The notes under the pieces: generated by a model | What the model was told of the DNA's origin: nothing | The model's database searches: none | The model's input: only the letters and a program-made list of their open reading frames with translations | Shown here: positions 11,623 to 23,450 of the stretch, in pieces | How the letters are laid out: the number at the start of each line of letters is the position of its first letter | Numbering within the stretch: position 1 is the stretch's first letter | DNA from: Cryptomeria japonica | Lineage: Eukaryota > Streptophyta > Pinopsida > Cupressales > Cupressaceae | Direction of reading: 5' to 3' | Assembly (NCBI RefSeq): GCF_030272615.1 | Contig: NC_081415.1 | Location: 105,849,796-105,909,795 of the forward strand | DNA: 60,000 bases | Made by a program: the position numbers and the translations under genes

Positions 11623-14600
11623 TTAATTACCATTCGGGGGTGGTAATTGGTCAAAAATGGATTCGTACTTGGTCTGTGCTTTGGTGAGAGCAACAAAGAG
11701 TGAAATCTTTACACTGTCCATTAAATAATTCTGTGCTTGAATATCAAGCAATAATGATATTAAGCCATCTAGAGTGCTTCCCTCTTATGTAGTAGATAAG
11801 GAAGTGGCTCGGTTAATCTGTTCTTGGACAGATGAAAGATGAGGAAGGAATAATGACTGAAGTGTCATTATGTCCATCCTGACCTTGTGTTCTTCATTTC
11901 TTAGGTCCAATTGTTGAGCCACGAGCTGTTGTAACCTTGTATAGAAATTCTGAACTAAACTTGGCTTTGTGGTCAACTTATTTGAGAGATCGGTGATCTC
12001 TTTCTCAATTGCCTCTGTTTTATTCTTAATGTCTTTAATAAATAAAGAAAATGTCCAGAGTTTCTGAAATAAATAAGGAATGTGCTTGAGTTGAGGAGTC
12101 AACTTAGCAATAAATTTGACAAGTTTAACTTTGCCAATAGCTATAGCTTTCTGTACCTCTTCTATCATTTTTGCAATGAGCTCTTTGTCTTTTAGCTTGC
12201 TTAAATACTCCGATGCATCTACTCCAGATGTCTCTATCTTTGTTAGGAGTTCATCCAGTTGAATGTGGATGGCTGCATCTATTGACACTGTAGCTTCAGG
12301 TAGCATATCTATTAAGAGTGCTTTCACCTTCTGAAGTACCTTATTTTTCTTTTGAGTTGCCATTTGTTTCTCTTGTTTGGCCTTTGCTTTGCATAGTTCA
12401 CCGAAATCAATGAGTGCTTGCCCCTTTAATTTTGATATGTCTACATTGGGCAACACTATTGGTTTTGACAAAACAACTTTAAAACTATGCTTTTTCATCT
12501 TCTTTTCTATACCTTTTATCGATGGAACTAAGACAATGGCTTGTGAGGCTTGATGACCCTCGGTAGGTTGCTCGGTAGAGGCAACACTTTGATCGGTTTC
12601 TTTAGCCTCTGTAGAGTCCTTTGGTGTCTTAGTACTTGGTGTCTTAGTTGCAACATTTGTAGTGCTAGAAGGTTCTTGATATGTCTATCCTTGAGTAGTA
12701 CCTTCTCGTGCTATAGACTTGTGGCCTTCGGTGCCTTGATCCATATCCTAAGGGGTTTCAGTGGAGACAGGTTGTTTGACTAGTGGATAAGGCTGAACTT
12801 GTTCCAAGACTGATTCACTGGATACAAGTTTTGCATATGCATTGCCTTCTATCATTTCCTATTTCAGTGCCTTTGTATCCATGATATCTTCATCTATTTG
12901 AATGGTGTCAGTAGGGTCTTGCTCGATAACATCAGGATCTTCCTCGGTGACATCAACAATTTCAACTGTAGCTTGCTCACCGACATCCTTGATTTTAAAG
13001 ATTTCCTACCACTTTGCTTTTGTCTCATTTTCAACTTCAATATACAACCCATTCATCAATTTTAAGGCTCTTTGTTTGACAAGAAACTTTGAGTTGTAGG
13101 TTGTCAGATGTTCTTTTATTTCAGCTACGGACATGTTAGGAAAGAGATGTACCAAACTTCATTCTTTGATCTATTTCTCTTAGTTCATTGCATACTTCCA
13201 CCTATTATCAATATGCAAATAAAGTTCATTCGAAAGTGACTTAGCTAGTTCCAATGGAGCCAACCGGAATTTTAGAAGTGTGCAGATGATAGCTTCTTCA
13301 ATTTGTCTCTTCTCATCATTATTTCTGGTTTCATATTTTACATATCTGAATGATCCAAATCCTCCATATTCTTTCAGATTAGCACAAAAGTTTTCAACAC
13401 TATGTACATTTACCTTCTTGCTCTTGATAATCTGAAATTTGCTTGCATCCTCTAATTCGGTGTCACTAGACTCTTTTGCCAAAATGAGTCTCCGAGTAGA
13501 TTTCTTGTAGGTTTTTGTTACCTTGGGAACAATAACACACTTTGTTTTCTTACTCGGTGAAGCTGCAGATGCTCTAGTGTTAGGTCGCTTTGGAGGTGGA
13601 GTCGGTGAGGCCTTTGATGTGTCATATTTCTTTCTCTTCAACACTTTTCCTTTAGGCAATTCAGTGCTCAATGTTATAGCTGCCTCTTGGGCTTCAGATT
13701 CCTCTTCGATAATGGCAATGGTGCCTTTGATAGGTGTAGAGGAAGAGTCTTCTCCGAATTTATCCGATAATGCCTTTATCATCTTTGTTTCTTTTCTTGT
13801 AGCTTTGGGTACTACAATGCTCATCTTTACTTTTTCCTTCACTTCCTCATAGGTTCCATACCTCAGCTTGGTAGCATGCCTCAGTAATGTAAGAAATGCA
13901 TCAATTTGTTGTTGTGTGATGTCAAAATCAATCTCGTAACCCATCGGTGACAAAGATTGAGTTCTTGGTTCCACAACATTCACATAACAGTAATCAGTGT
14001 CAACTTCAAAACATATGTCATTTTTGTATTTCTCCACTAGCTGGGGTGGAATCCGATACCTGTTATCCATTTTCTCTTGGAACTTATTGAAGTAGTCATC
14101 CATAATATCATTGAAATTATCACCTAACTTCTTAATGAAGTCATTGATCTGATGGGTGATTGGTCGGTGTAGTTCCCAAACAACTTTACCGACTGATGGA
14201 AAGAATTTTTCAAAATAGAAAAAAATGCATACAAGTAATGATCCAAACTTTAGTGTATTAGCTGAGTTGATTTTCTTCGACTTCCTGACAGATTCTCAAA
14301 CAGGTTCTTTAGCAACACCTCACATAGATCAATTTTCATTCCCTTTTTCACAATTTTGTATGCTAGGTCTACTACTATACAGGGTACACTATTTTCCCTT
14401 GCTGATTGGAAGAAATAGTAACCTATTACTCTTATGGAAAATTTTAGTTCTTCATCTATGACATTGTTCAATTTTAATCCTCTGCAATTTGATTCCACTC
14501 TGGTTAAACTGATCATTTCCTTTTGTGATATCATCTTTTGGGCTCGAGCATGATCATAAATAGGGTAACTGGTAATTAGATGAATGATTTCCTTGGTAAT

Positions 14601-14960
14601 CTTAAATGGTTTCTCTTCTAGCCACATGAAATTATCATGAACTCTGCTGAGAACAAACTTGACCCACTGGGGTTTGAACACACGGGGATAGGTTAGGGCT
14701 TAAGTTAATCCCTTGATCTTAATGTGCTCATACTTGCTATTCAATTTACCATCGATACATAACTCATCATAGGTGTCTTTGATTTCAACATGACCGAGTT
14801 CTTCAACACGACATTTGGTGAAGAATCTCACATCCTCGAGTAACAACACTTTATCCGGGATGAGTGAAAATGCGGTTTTGTCATCCAGTTCATATGCAAC
14901 TTTGGGAGTCAGAGTATTTTAGTGAGGGCTTCTCTACATTCTTAACAACAATGGGATCTT
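11623..14960 (-). pseudogene. Element A ORF2, main part: protein of unknown function
   Basis: ORF2 starts at 22902 and, after removal of element C, continues from 14960 to a TAA at 11623-11625, about 1,100 codons. I do not recognise the function. The N-terminal domain (14250-14681) has VLSRVHDNFMWLE and ITKEIIHLITSYP, matching VLSRVHEEFFWLD and ITKEAMKAVTGL of element D. A frameshift lies between 14250 and 14103. The middle (13180-14103) has the shared PMGYEID-type motif and a Ser/Pro/Lys/Arg-rich basic stretch (KASPTPPPKRPNTRASAASP). The C-terminal part (11623-12498) is helical and coiled-coil-like. The TAA at 11785 interrupts the same frame, probably at a former CAA. There is no RT, integrase or zinc finger. 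It could be a structural or nucleic-acid-binding accessory protein. Confidence 0.72.
11625..11648. other. Perfect 8-bp inverted repeat at the ORF2 stop codon
   Basis: AATTACCA and TGGTAATT are exact inverted copies separated by TTCGGGGG. The left arm overlaps the ORF2 stop codon (11623-11625 on the minus strand). In RNA it would form a compact hairpin; no function is shown. Confidence 0.4.
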
Positions 14961-14965
14961 GGATT

Positions 14966-16511
14966 TGATAGTTCTGATACTTAAAGATAAGTACAGATCC
15001 AATAGCCAACAAGATGAGAGGGGGGGTGAATCATACAAACTTAATATTTCATAAAAACATCAGATTCAACCTTGGTAACATATACTTCAATAATATAACC
15101 AAAACTACTAAAAATGGAAACTCAAAAGCATACAAACATCATATCACTCATAACACCAGATTTAATGTGGAAACCCAAATAGGGAAAAACCACTGTGGGA
15201 TTTCAGACCCACTAATAAATATACTTTTCTAGAGTATGCTCGGTTAAAAGCAAATCCTGTTAAAGATTACAAACACATTGCTAGATGTGACCCGGTTAAG
15301 GGATTTCCCTTAGATCTGTTAGGATCTTCACCTTGTTAGAAGTGACCTTGTTAAAGGATTTCAAACACTCAATCAAAATGTCACCTTGCTAGAGGGTTTT
15401 ACAAATAAGACTGTTAAGTCTACTTGATTAAGAGATTTTCTGTCACTTTCACAAAATAACAGTAATAAAAATCTATCTACAACTTCACATCTAAAATGCT
15501 AAAGAAGATTCTTATTTGCTCAATACAATCTAGACATAGAACTAATCTTGTCCATCTCCTGGGCTTCTATACTCTATTATTCAAAAGGGTCTTCAAGCTT
15601 TTGTGCTTGGTAATCGCTATGTAGCATCCATGTGCATACATTTTCCTGCATACATTGTTTATCAACAACTCCCTATTTATAAACAATTAGCTAACCGCTT
15701 AATGTCTTTGATCACACTTCCCATGATCAATCATAGCCATCAGATCTTCAATCTTGTCCAAGTTCAATGTATCCTTCGATCTGAAAAATGTTTTACTCCG
15801 CCTAGGAACTTGCATACATTTCTTGGAACTTGTGCTAGGGTAATGCAGTTCAATCTGCATTGTATATCTTCATGTCGATTTTTCTTTGCCATAGATTCTT
15901 TAACAAACTTCATGCATGACATACCAATCATTTAATCAGTTCCAGCTCATCAACTTCCTTCATTAAATAACACATGTAACCATTTAATGTATTTTGTTAC
16001 AGCTTGGTTACAACTCGGTAACAACTCAGTGAATACTAAACTTTACTCGGTAGACATTTTGCCTTCTTTAACTGATAGCAATAACCTTAGGGTTTACCGA
16101 CTAGGTTCCTTAGGGTTTACCGACTAGGTTCTTTGCTCGGTAACATAGTATAGTATTAACCTTACAATTTACAACATATGTATGATGTTAAAACAATCTA
16201 AACATCATGATCTCATCATTGTCTAACTTGGTAATAGTTGCCCATTGAATACCTTATTCATCCCCTTATTCATCATATTCTTTCTGTGTCTTTTACCGAC
16301 ATCTTTATACTCATCAAATCATACTTCTCAAGATATGGGAACATCATACTCAATTAAAAAATCAATTTCTTGACATCAATGACAAAATAATAATATTAAG
16401 ACAGTATATCATCCTTAATCAGTTATATCCATAATCATCAACAACCTTCTCAATATCCTTATTGAAATGCCAACAATCTCCTATTGTCTGTTATAATGCC
16501 AAATGCCAACA
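14966..16511 (-). repeat. 3' LTR of element C
   Basis: Runs from TGATAGTTC to AATGCCAACA on the plus strand and matches 21435-22886, except for 71 bp near its U5 end (about 14986-15056) that the other LTR lacks. That extra piece contains the GGGGGGGTGAATCA motif common to other LTRs here. A minus-sense TATA box (TTTATAAATAGGG) is at about 15671-15684. Confidence 0.9.
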
Positions 16512-16720
16512 ATCTCCCCCTTTGTCATTGATGGCAAAACCAATTGATTTGACTTATTCGGATTGATGTGAGTTGTTTGTGAGATTCTGAAATTCTCTCT
16601 TCCTGTCATCAGAATTCTCCCCCATACATTAGACTTCTCCTTTTTTCTCCAGTCTTCTCCCCCTTTTTCTTCAATCTTCTTCAGTATTCTCCCCCTTTGA
16701 CAACAATGCCAAAGTAAAGA
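16512..16720 (-). promoter_or_regulatory. Multiple polypurine-tract region of element C
   Basis: Minus-strand AAAGGGGGAGATT adjoins the 3' LTR at 16512-16524, and further TCTCCCCC-type runs (plus strand) recur near 16616, 16665 and 16690. The sequence CTTTGTCATTGATGGCAA next to the tract is the same as in elements D and I, a Sirevirus-like arrangement. Confidence 0.68.
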
Positions 16721-16937
16721 ACTAAAACATAATTTCTTCCTATATGAAGTGAATTCCTATTGTAATGTGTTAACTTAGTCTCGGTCAGAGCACTTTGTCT
16801 TCAATTCCTATTTCCTATATTGTATCCTGCACCATTTCTTGCACACCTTTAGAAAACATCCTAAAGTGTGTAAATCAACATCAACTCTTAAAAGATATTC
16901 GATAGAGTCATTGAATTGATGCTTTCACTGAACTCGG

Positions 16938-19735
16938 TCAGTGAGTAGAAGATAGGGGTAGGACCCCTAACTTACTTCTGAGATACTCATAAGTGTCCCT
17001 TGGCAGTGGTTTGGTGAAGATGTCTGCTATTTGTTCCTTTGTGCTAACATACTCCAACACCACTTTCTTCTCTTGAGCTTCTTCTCTAAGATAATGATAT
17101 TTGATATAGATGTGCTTTGTCTTAGAGTGCATAACAGGATTCTTCAAAATGTTAATGACACTAGTATTGTCACAGAATATAGTTACTGGCTCAGTAACTT
17201 TCTCATTTATACCTTCCAACAGTTGTTTGATCCATGCTATGTTGGTACAATTCAATGCTGCAACAACGTATTCAGCTTCTGCTGTTGACTGTGAAATACA
17301 TCCTTATTTCTTGCTAAGCCAACTCACTAGTCTTTCTCCTAAAAAGAATATTTGATAGAGATGTGCTTTGTCTTAGAGTGCATAATAGGATTCTTCTAAA
17401 TGTTAATGAAACTAGTATTGTCACAGAATATAGTTACTGGCTTAGTAACTTTCTCATTTATACCTTCCAATAGTTGTTTGATCCATGCTATGTTGGTACA
17501 ATTCAATGCTACAACAACGTATTCAGCTTCTGCTGTTGACTGTGAAACACATCCTTATTTCTTGCTAAGCCAACTCACTAGTCTTTCTCCTAAAAAGAAA
17601 GCTCCTCCACTTGTGCTTTTTCTGTCATCAATGTTGCCTGCCCAATCAACATCAGAATAAAATTTTAAATCAAAATCATTTCCTTTCTGATATACTAAGC
17701 CATAATCTTCAGTGTCTTTCAAGTATCTGAAAATTCTTTTGATTGCTGTCATGTGTGTTTCTTTAGGATCTGCAGAGAATCTTGCAACTATATCTACTGC
17801 ACGTGCTATGTCTGGCCTGCTGTGAACAACATATTGTAGCTTTCTAATCATGGATTGGTAAAGTGTCTCATCAATAGATGCATATTCATCATTCTTTGAT
17901 AGTTTACAGTTGGTAGTCATAGGAGTACTTACTAGTTTTGAATCCTCCATTCCAAATTTCTTCAAGATTTCCTTTATGTACTTGGATTGAGTAATAAAAA
18001 TCTCATTTTTCATTTGCAGTATCTCTAAACCTATAAAATACTTTATCTCACTAATTAATGACATCTCAAATTCTTTGCTCATTTCATTTCCAAAGTTCTT
18101 GCATAAAGAGTCATTTCCACAAAATATAATATCATCAACAAATATGGCTGAGATCAGTATTCCATTTTCATCATTCTTCATGTACATATTGCTGTTCTCA
18201 CTTGTCCTTATAAAACCAATCTTAATCAAATAAGAGTGCAATCTTTCATACCATGCTCTAGGTGGTTGTTTCAGACCATATAAAGCTTTGTTCAATTTAC
18301 ATACCTGATCTTTATTATTGTCTTCAACAAATCCTTTAGGTTGTTCAATAAAAACTTCTTCTTCTAATATTCCATTCAGAAATGCAGATTTGACATCCAT
18401 TTGATATACCTTGAAGTTTTTGAAAGCAGCATATGCCAACAATGTTCTTACTCCTTCAAGTCTAGCCATAGGTGCAAAAGTTTCACCATAATCAATTCCT
18501 TCTTCTTGAGCATAACCTTTGCATACTAGTCTTGCTTTATTTCGAATGACCTCACCTTTTTCATTTAGCTTGTTTCTGAAAATCCACTTTGTACTGATTA
18601 CATTTTTGTCCTTCAGTCTTGGGATTAGTGTCCATGTGTCATTCTTCTTGATTTGATCAATCTCTTCTGTCATAGCATTTATCCAATCTTCACTGTTAAA
18701 TGCCTCTTTCACTATTCTCGATTCAAATTCAGATATCAGACATGTGTTCTGTCTCAATTTGTTCCTTGTCATCACTGGATCATCCTTATCTCCTATAATT
18801 TGACTTGGTGCATGATGTCTTCTGACATATTTGGCTAATATAGGCTCGATAGGCTCTGTATGATCTTCTTCCTCACTCGATAACTGGATATTCTCTTTAT
18901 TTTCTTCAACAGTTTTCTCGGTAGGACTTGTCGGTTGAACATAGACAAATTCATCATAATTTTCTGGTTCTTTGGAATTTCCTTCATTTCTTTCTGCAAA
19001 TTCATCAATTTTCACATTTGCACTTTCTACTATTTTGTTAGATGATTTGATCAGACATTTAAATGCTTTTCTTCTAGAAGAATAACCTAGAAATGTTCCT
19101 TCTTCACTTTTCTGATCAAACTTGCCATTTCTATCATCTTTGTGTACATAGCATCTACTTCCAAAGATTTTAAAATAACTTACATTAGGTTTCTTGTCAT
19201 ACCAAATTTCATATGGTGTCTTCAAAGTACCTTTCTTCAGTTGTACTTGGTTCAAGGTGTAAACTGTTGTGCTTATTTCTTCTCTCCAAAATGTTTGTGG
19301 CACTTTCTTTTCAATCATCAGGGTTCTGACACAATCCACTAGAGATCTATTTCTTCTCTCAACAATTCCATTTTGTTGTGGAGTTCTTGGTGCAGAGACT
19401 TGTCTTTTAATACCATGATCATTGCAGAATAAGTTGAATTCATTAGATGTGAACACTCCTCCTCTATTTGATCTAAGACATTTCAATTGTCTTCCTGTTT
19501 CATTTTCAACTCTTGCCTTGTACCATTTAAACATTTGAAAAGCTTCTGATTTTTCTTTTAAAAACATTACTGACATCATCCTTGAGTAATCATCCACAAA
19601 TAATATGAAATATTTGTCACCATAATAACTTTGAATTTTCATAGGACCACAAAGATCAGTGTGCACAAGATCTAAAATTCCCTTAGAAGTGTACGACTTA
19701 CTTGTAAAGCTTAATCTTGTCATCTTACCCATCTA
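16938..19735 (-). pseudogene. pol: Element C integrase, reverse transcriptase and RNase H
   Basis: The frame 17555-19732 covers 725 residues. Integrase core: [37 protein letters not shown] (second catalytic Asp changed to Asn), [15 protein letters not shown]. The C-terminal [20 protein letters not shown] leads into RT with [38 protein letters not shown] and the catalytic [10 protein letters not shown]. RNase H begins with [20 protein letters not shown] at about 19733 precedes the first Met where homologues have Gln. A TAA follows SWLSKK, and the remaining RNase H (VTIFCDNTSVIN, TKEQIADIFTKPLP) is at 16938-17255, separated by the tandem duplication. RT is intact as read, but integrase is catalytically suspect. 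Confidence 0.88.
17097..17598. repeat. 251-bp tandem duplication inside RNase H of element C
   Basis: 17097-17347 and 17348-17598 are near-identical direct copies covering part of the RNase H region. Both carry the same TAA nonsense codon after the SWLSKK motif, so the nonsense change came before the duplication. Confidence 0.87.
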
Positions 19736-19989
19736 GCATCCTTGACACATAGAATTCTCAGGTTTTTCAAGACTTGGTAGACCTTTTACTCGGTGCTTCT
19801 TATTTATTTTGATCAGATTATCAAAATTTACTTGACAAAACCTTTTATGCCATAACCAGGTATCATCTATCTTTGCATACAGACATTTATTCCGAGTTGA
19901 GTCAAGGTGAAATTGTTACCTTTTGTTTGTGTCCTGGTAGCAGCTAAGTTTCCATGCTTGTCATGAGCTTTGACAATTCCTTTTTGAAA

Positions 19990-21369
19990 TTATATTCGGT
20001 AACCTGTATTGTTTAGCCATGCTACACTCAACAAATTGTATTTCAAACCTTCAACCCAATAAACATCATTGCATCTTGCATTGTCAAGAAGTGTTATAGA
20101 TCCTTTACCTCTTACTAGACATGGTACATCATTACCAAATCTTACATAGCCTCCATCATAATCTTCTAACATAACAAACTTGTGTTTATCACCTATCATA
20201 TGATGTGAGCATCCACTATCTATGATCCAAGAATCATTAGTATTTATGTGAGATATTAGGGCTTTTTCTTGATACCTTTCTTCATCTGATCCATCTTTGA
20301 TAGCCACATAAACTACTTCCTCTGTATCAGTTTCATCTAATTTATCATCATTGGATTCCTCATCAACTATTAAGCATGTCTTTCTATCTCTTCTTCTGAA
20401 GTCTCGGTGTCCTCTGTAATGATTATCTTTCTATTCGTCATCTCGGTAATCTCTCTTTTCAGTAGAATCTTTGTCAGGACAATTAGAAGCTATATGTCCT
20501 ATTTTATCACAATTGAAACATTTCAAAGGTAGTTTTCCTTTATACTTACCTTTGCCTCTTGGTAACCTTTTGGCTAATAGTGCTTCAAACTCTTCCTGCT
20601 TTTTGATTTCCTCATACAATTTGTGTACTTCTTCCATGTTCTTACGAAATCTTTCACTTGCTCCACTATGATCTCCTTTAGAGTACTTCTACTTTCTTTC
20701 ATTGTAATCATTAGATTCATCAAGATGAAAAGAACTAAATGCTGATTCAACTTTATTTACCGATGACCCACTGTTATCAAAGTTACTTAACTCAAATGCA
20801 TGTAGCTTACCAATAGTAGCATCTAAAGAATCTAGCATATTAGGTACAGACCTCAATTCATTGATTACAGAGACTCGAATTGCATAAGCCGGTAGAAGGG
20901 TTCTTAACAACTTGCTTGTTATATCCTTTTCTTCAATAGTTCCACCTGCTCCTTTGATTTGATTGACAATCTCCTTTAGTCTTGTACTATACTAGGTTAT
21001 GTTCTCACCTTCATTCATCCTCATAGATTTAAGTTGCCCTCTTAGACTATCTACTTTTTCTCTTTGAACATGTTCATCACTGCCATATATAGATATGAGC
21101 TTGTCCCACATTGCCTTTGCATCATTGTAGCCTTCTAGATCATTAAACTCTGAGTCAGTCAATGCAGATGTTATTTCAATCATTGCTTGGATATGTTCTT
21201 GCTTTGCCTTTATTTCATCTATAGTCAATGGATAGGTGCTTGGTGTGATGAAATAATTCTCCAGATAATATACAACATATTCTCCAACTCCTGATAGGTG
21301 CAACTTCATCCTTTTCTGCCATGTAGAGAAACTTGACTTGTTCAGCTTCAGTGCATCCCTCTTATACAT
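19990..21369 (-). pseudogene. gag: Element C Gag and protease (interrupted by stops)
   Basis: The start at 21369 (MYKRDALKLNKSSFSTWQKR) lies about 50 bp inside the primer site. Gag and protease share one frame to 19990, broken by TAG codons near 20989, 20686 and 20428, each in a Gln-compatible position. The zinc knuckle is intact (CFNCDKIGHIASNC). The protease active site is WIIDSGCSHHM near 20220, followed by VRFGNDVPCLVRGKGSI and YNLLSVAWL. A TAA follows GYRI near 19987. The stretch 19736-19986 should encode the end of protease and the integrase zinc finger but is interrupted. Roles: particle formation and polyprotein cleavage. Confidence 0.87.
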
Positions 21370-21420
21370 CTTTGGATCTTTGCCTCAAGTACCTTTAAAA
21401 TTTTTCTTCCAGAGTCCAAA

Positions 21421-21433
21421 GCTCTAACACCAA
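21421..21433 (-). promoter_or_regulatory. Primer-binding site of element C (variant)
   Basis: Minus-strand TTGGTGTTAGAGC, two changes from the standard TTGGTATCAGAGC Met-tRNA site, next to the 5' LTR. The changes may be later mutation. Confidence 0.8.
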
Positions 21434-21434
21434 T

Positions 21435-22886
21435 TGATAGTTCTGATACTTAAAACATCAGATTCAACCTCGGTAACATATACTTCAGTAATATAACCAA
21501 AACTGCTAAACATGCAAACTCAAAAGCATACAAACATCATATCACTCATAACACCAGATTTAATGTGGAAACCCAAATAGGGAAAAACCATTATGGGATT
21601 TCGGACCCACTAAGAAATATACTCTTCTAGAGTATTCTTGGTTAAAAGCAAATCCTATTAAAGATTACAAACACATTGCTAGATGTGACCCGGTTAAGGG
21701 ATTTCCCTCAGATCTGTTAGGATCTTCACCTTGTTAGAAGTGACCTTGTTAAAAGATTTCAAACACTCAATTAGAATGTCACCTTGCTAGAGGGTTTTAC
21801 AAATAAGACTGTTAAGTCCACTCCGTTAAGAGATTTTCTGTCACTTTTGCAAAATAACAGTAATAAAAATCTATCTGCAACTTCACATCTAAAATGCTAA
21901 AGCAGATTCTTATTTGCTCAATACAATTTAGACATAGAACTAATCTTTTCCATCTCCTGGGATTCTATACTCTGTTATTCAAATAGGTCTTCAAGCTTCT
22001 GTGCTCGGTAATCACTATGTAGCATCCTTGTGCATACATTTGCCCGCATACATTTTTTATCAACAACTCCCTATTTATAAACAATTAGCTAACCGCTTAA
22101 TCTCTTTGATCACACTTCCCATGATCAATCATAGCCATCAGATCTTCAATCTTGTCCAGGTTCAATGTATTCTTCGATTTGAAAAATCTTTTACCCCGCC
22201 TAGGAACTTGCATACATTTCTTGGAACTTGTGCTAGGGTAATGCGGTTCAATTTGCGCTGTAGATCTTCATGTCGATTTTCTTTTGCCATAGATTCTTTA
22301 ACAAACTTCATGCATGACATACCAATCATCTAATCAGTTTTAGCTCATCAGCTTCCTTCATTAAATAACGCATGTAACCATTTAATGTATTCTGTTACAG
22401 CTCGGTTACAACTCGGTAACAACTCGGTGAATACTAAACTTTACTTGGTAGACATTCTGCCTTCATTAACCGATAGCGATAACCTTAGGGTTTACCGACT
22501 AGGTTCTTTGCTTGGTAACATAGTATAGTATTAACCTTACAATTTACAACATATGTATGATGTTAAAACAATCTAAACATCATGATCTCATCATTGTCTG
22601 ACTCGGTAATAGTTGCCCATTGAATACCTTATTCATCCCCTTATTCATCATATTCTTTCTATGTCTTTTATCGACATCTTTATACTCATGAAATCATACT
22701 TCTCAAGATATGGCAACATCATACTTGATTAGAAAATCAATTTCTTGATATCAATGATAAAATAATAATATTAAGATAGTAAATCATCCTTTATCAGTTA
22801 TATCCATAATCATCAACAACCTTCTCAATATCCTTATTGAAATGCCAACAATCTCCCATTGTCTGTTATAATGCCAAATGCCAACA
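21435..22886 (-). repeat. 5' LTR of element C
   Basis: Matches 14966-16511 but lacks 71 bp just inside its U5 end, where TTAAA joins directly to ACATCAG. The minus-sense TATA box is at about 22071-22080. Ends at CCAACA, followed by target copy GGATC. Confidence 0.9.
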
Positions 22887-22902
22887 GGATCTTAAATGCC
22901 AT
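22887..22902 (-). pseudogene. Element A ORF2, first codons
   Basis: The minus-strand ATG at 22902 begins MAFKI and runs into the site where element C inserted. Removing C plus one target copy continues in frame to DPIVVKNVEKP at 14960. In element D the start region IANPTIVEVIKRP is similar, which supports this start codon. Confidence 0.6.
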
Positions 22903-23450
22903 TGTAGATTTTAGAAAAAAGCTAACAAAGGATCCTTAGGGTTTCAGGATTTTCAAACAACTGACGTTCCACACTTAGAAAATAATAGCAACTTGATAAG
23001 ATTGGTAAACCTGCTTAACAATGTGTTGAGATTGATGTAAATACCTTGAATTTGCTTTGTAGGAGGTTTGATCACCTTAGATTCACTTTGCTCTGCTCTC
23101 TCAAAAACTTGGTGAGTTGAAAATGACTGCGAAAATGCTTTTAAGTACACAATATGCCTTATCCGGCTCCATGCAGGTTAGGTCAAAAACATTAAATGCA
23201 CTCAGTTCCATTTAACCGATTTACTCTCCTTTTCCATTTTAACTGGGTAACCAAACTTCCTTCATTTACCGAATTGATAGGCTTCCTGTAAAGTGATTCA
23301 AAAGACTTTGATAGAATTTCAAACTTACTATTACATCTTAATTATGCAGATTTTGAATTAAGTACATAATAAAATAGGAACTGTTAAGATTTAACCTTGA
23401 TAGAATGCAGTCCCTTCATACCTTTATTGATTAATTTGGAATAGGTGCAC
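22903..23450 (-). other. Element A spacer between ORF1 and ORF2
   Basis: About 550 bp without a convincing frame. On the minus strand it looks like a gene 5' region: AT-rich, with a TATA-poor GTACTTAAAAGCATTTTCG stretch near 23140, then an A/G-rich leader before the ORF2 ATG. The equivalent spacer in element D (53657-53958) has a clearer TATA-like box. A separate ORF2 transcript is possible but not shown. Confidence 0.4.

Larger units (their letters stand above)
14966..22886 (-). mobile_element. Element C: full-length Ty1/copia LTR retrotransposon inside ORF2 of element A
   Basis: A minus-strand element of 7,921 bp with LTRs 14966-16511 and 21435-22886, flanked by GGATT (14961-14965) and GGATC (22887-22891), a target duplication with one mismatch. 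It lies about six codons into ORF2 of element A; joining the two sides restores that frame. Domain order is Gag, protease, integrase, RT, RNase H. Integrase through RNase H is a single uninterrupted frame of 725 residues, so this is one of the better preserved copies in the window, although in-frame stops break Gag, the Gag-protease junction and RNase H. Confidence 0.92.

Noticed and set aside
15603-15935. 110-codon plus-strand frame, repeated almost unchanged at 22001-22333
   Set aside because: Both copies are the same segment of the two LTRs of element C on the antisense strand; repetition reflects the LTR, not a gene.
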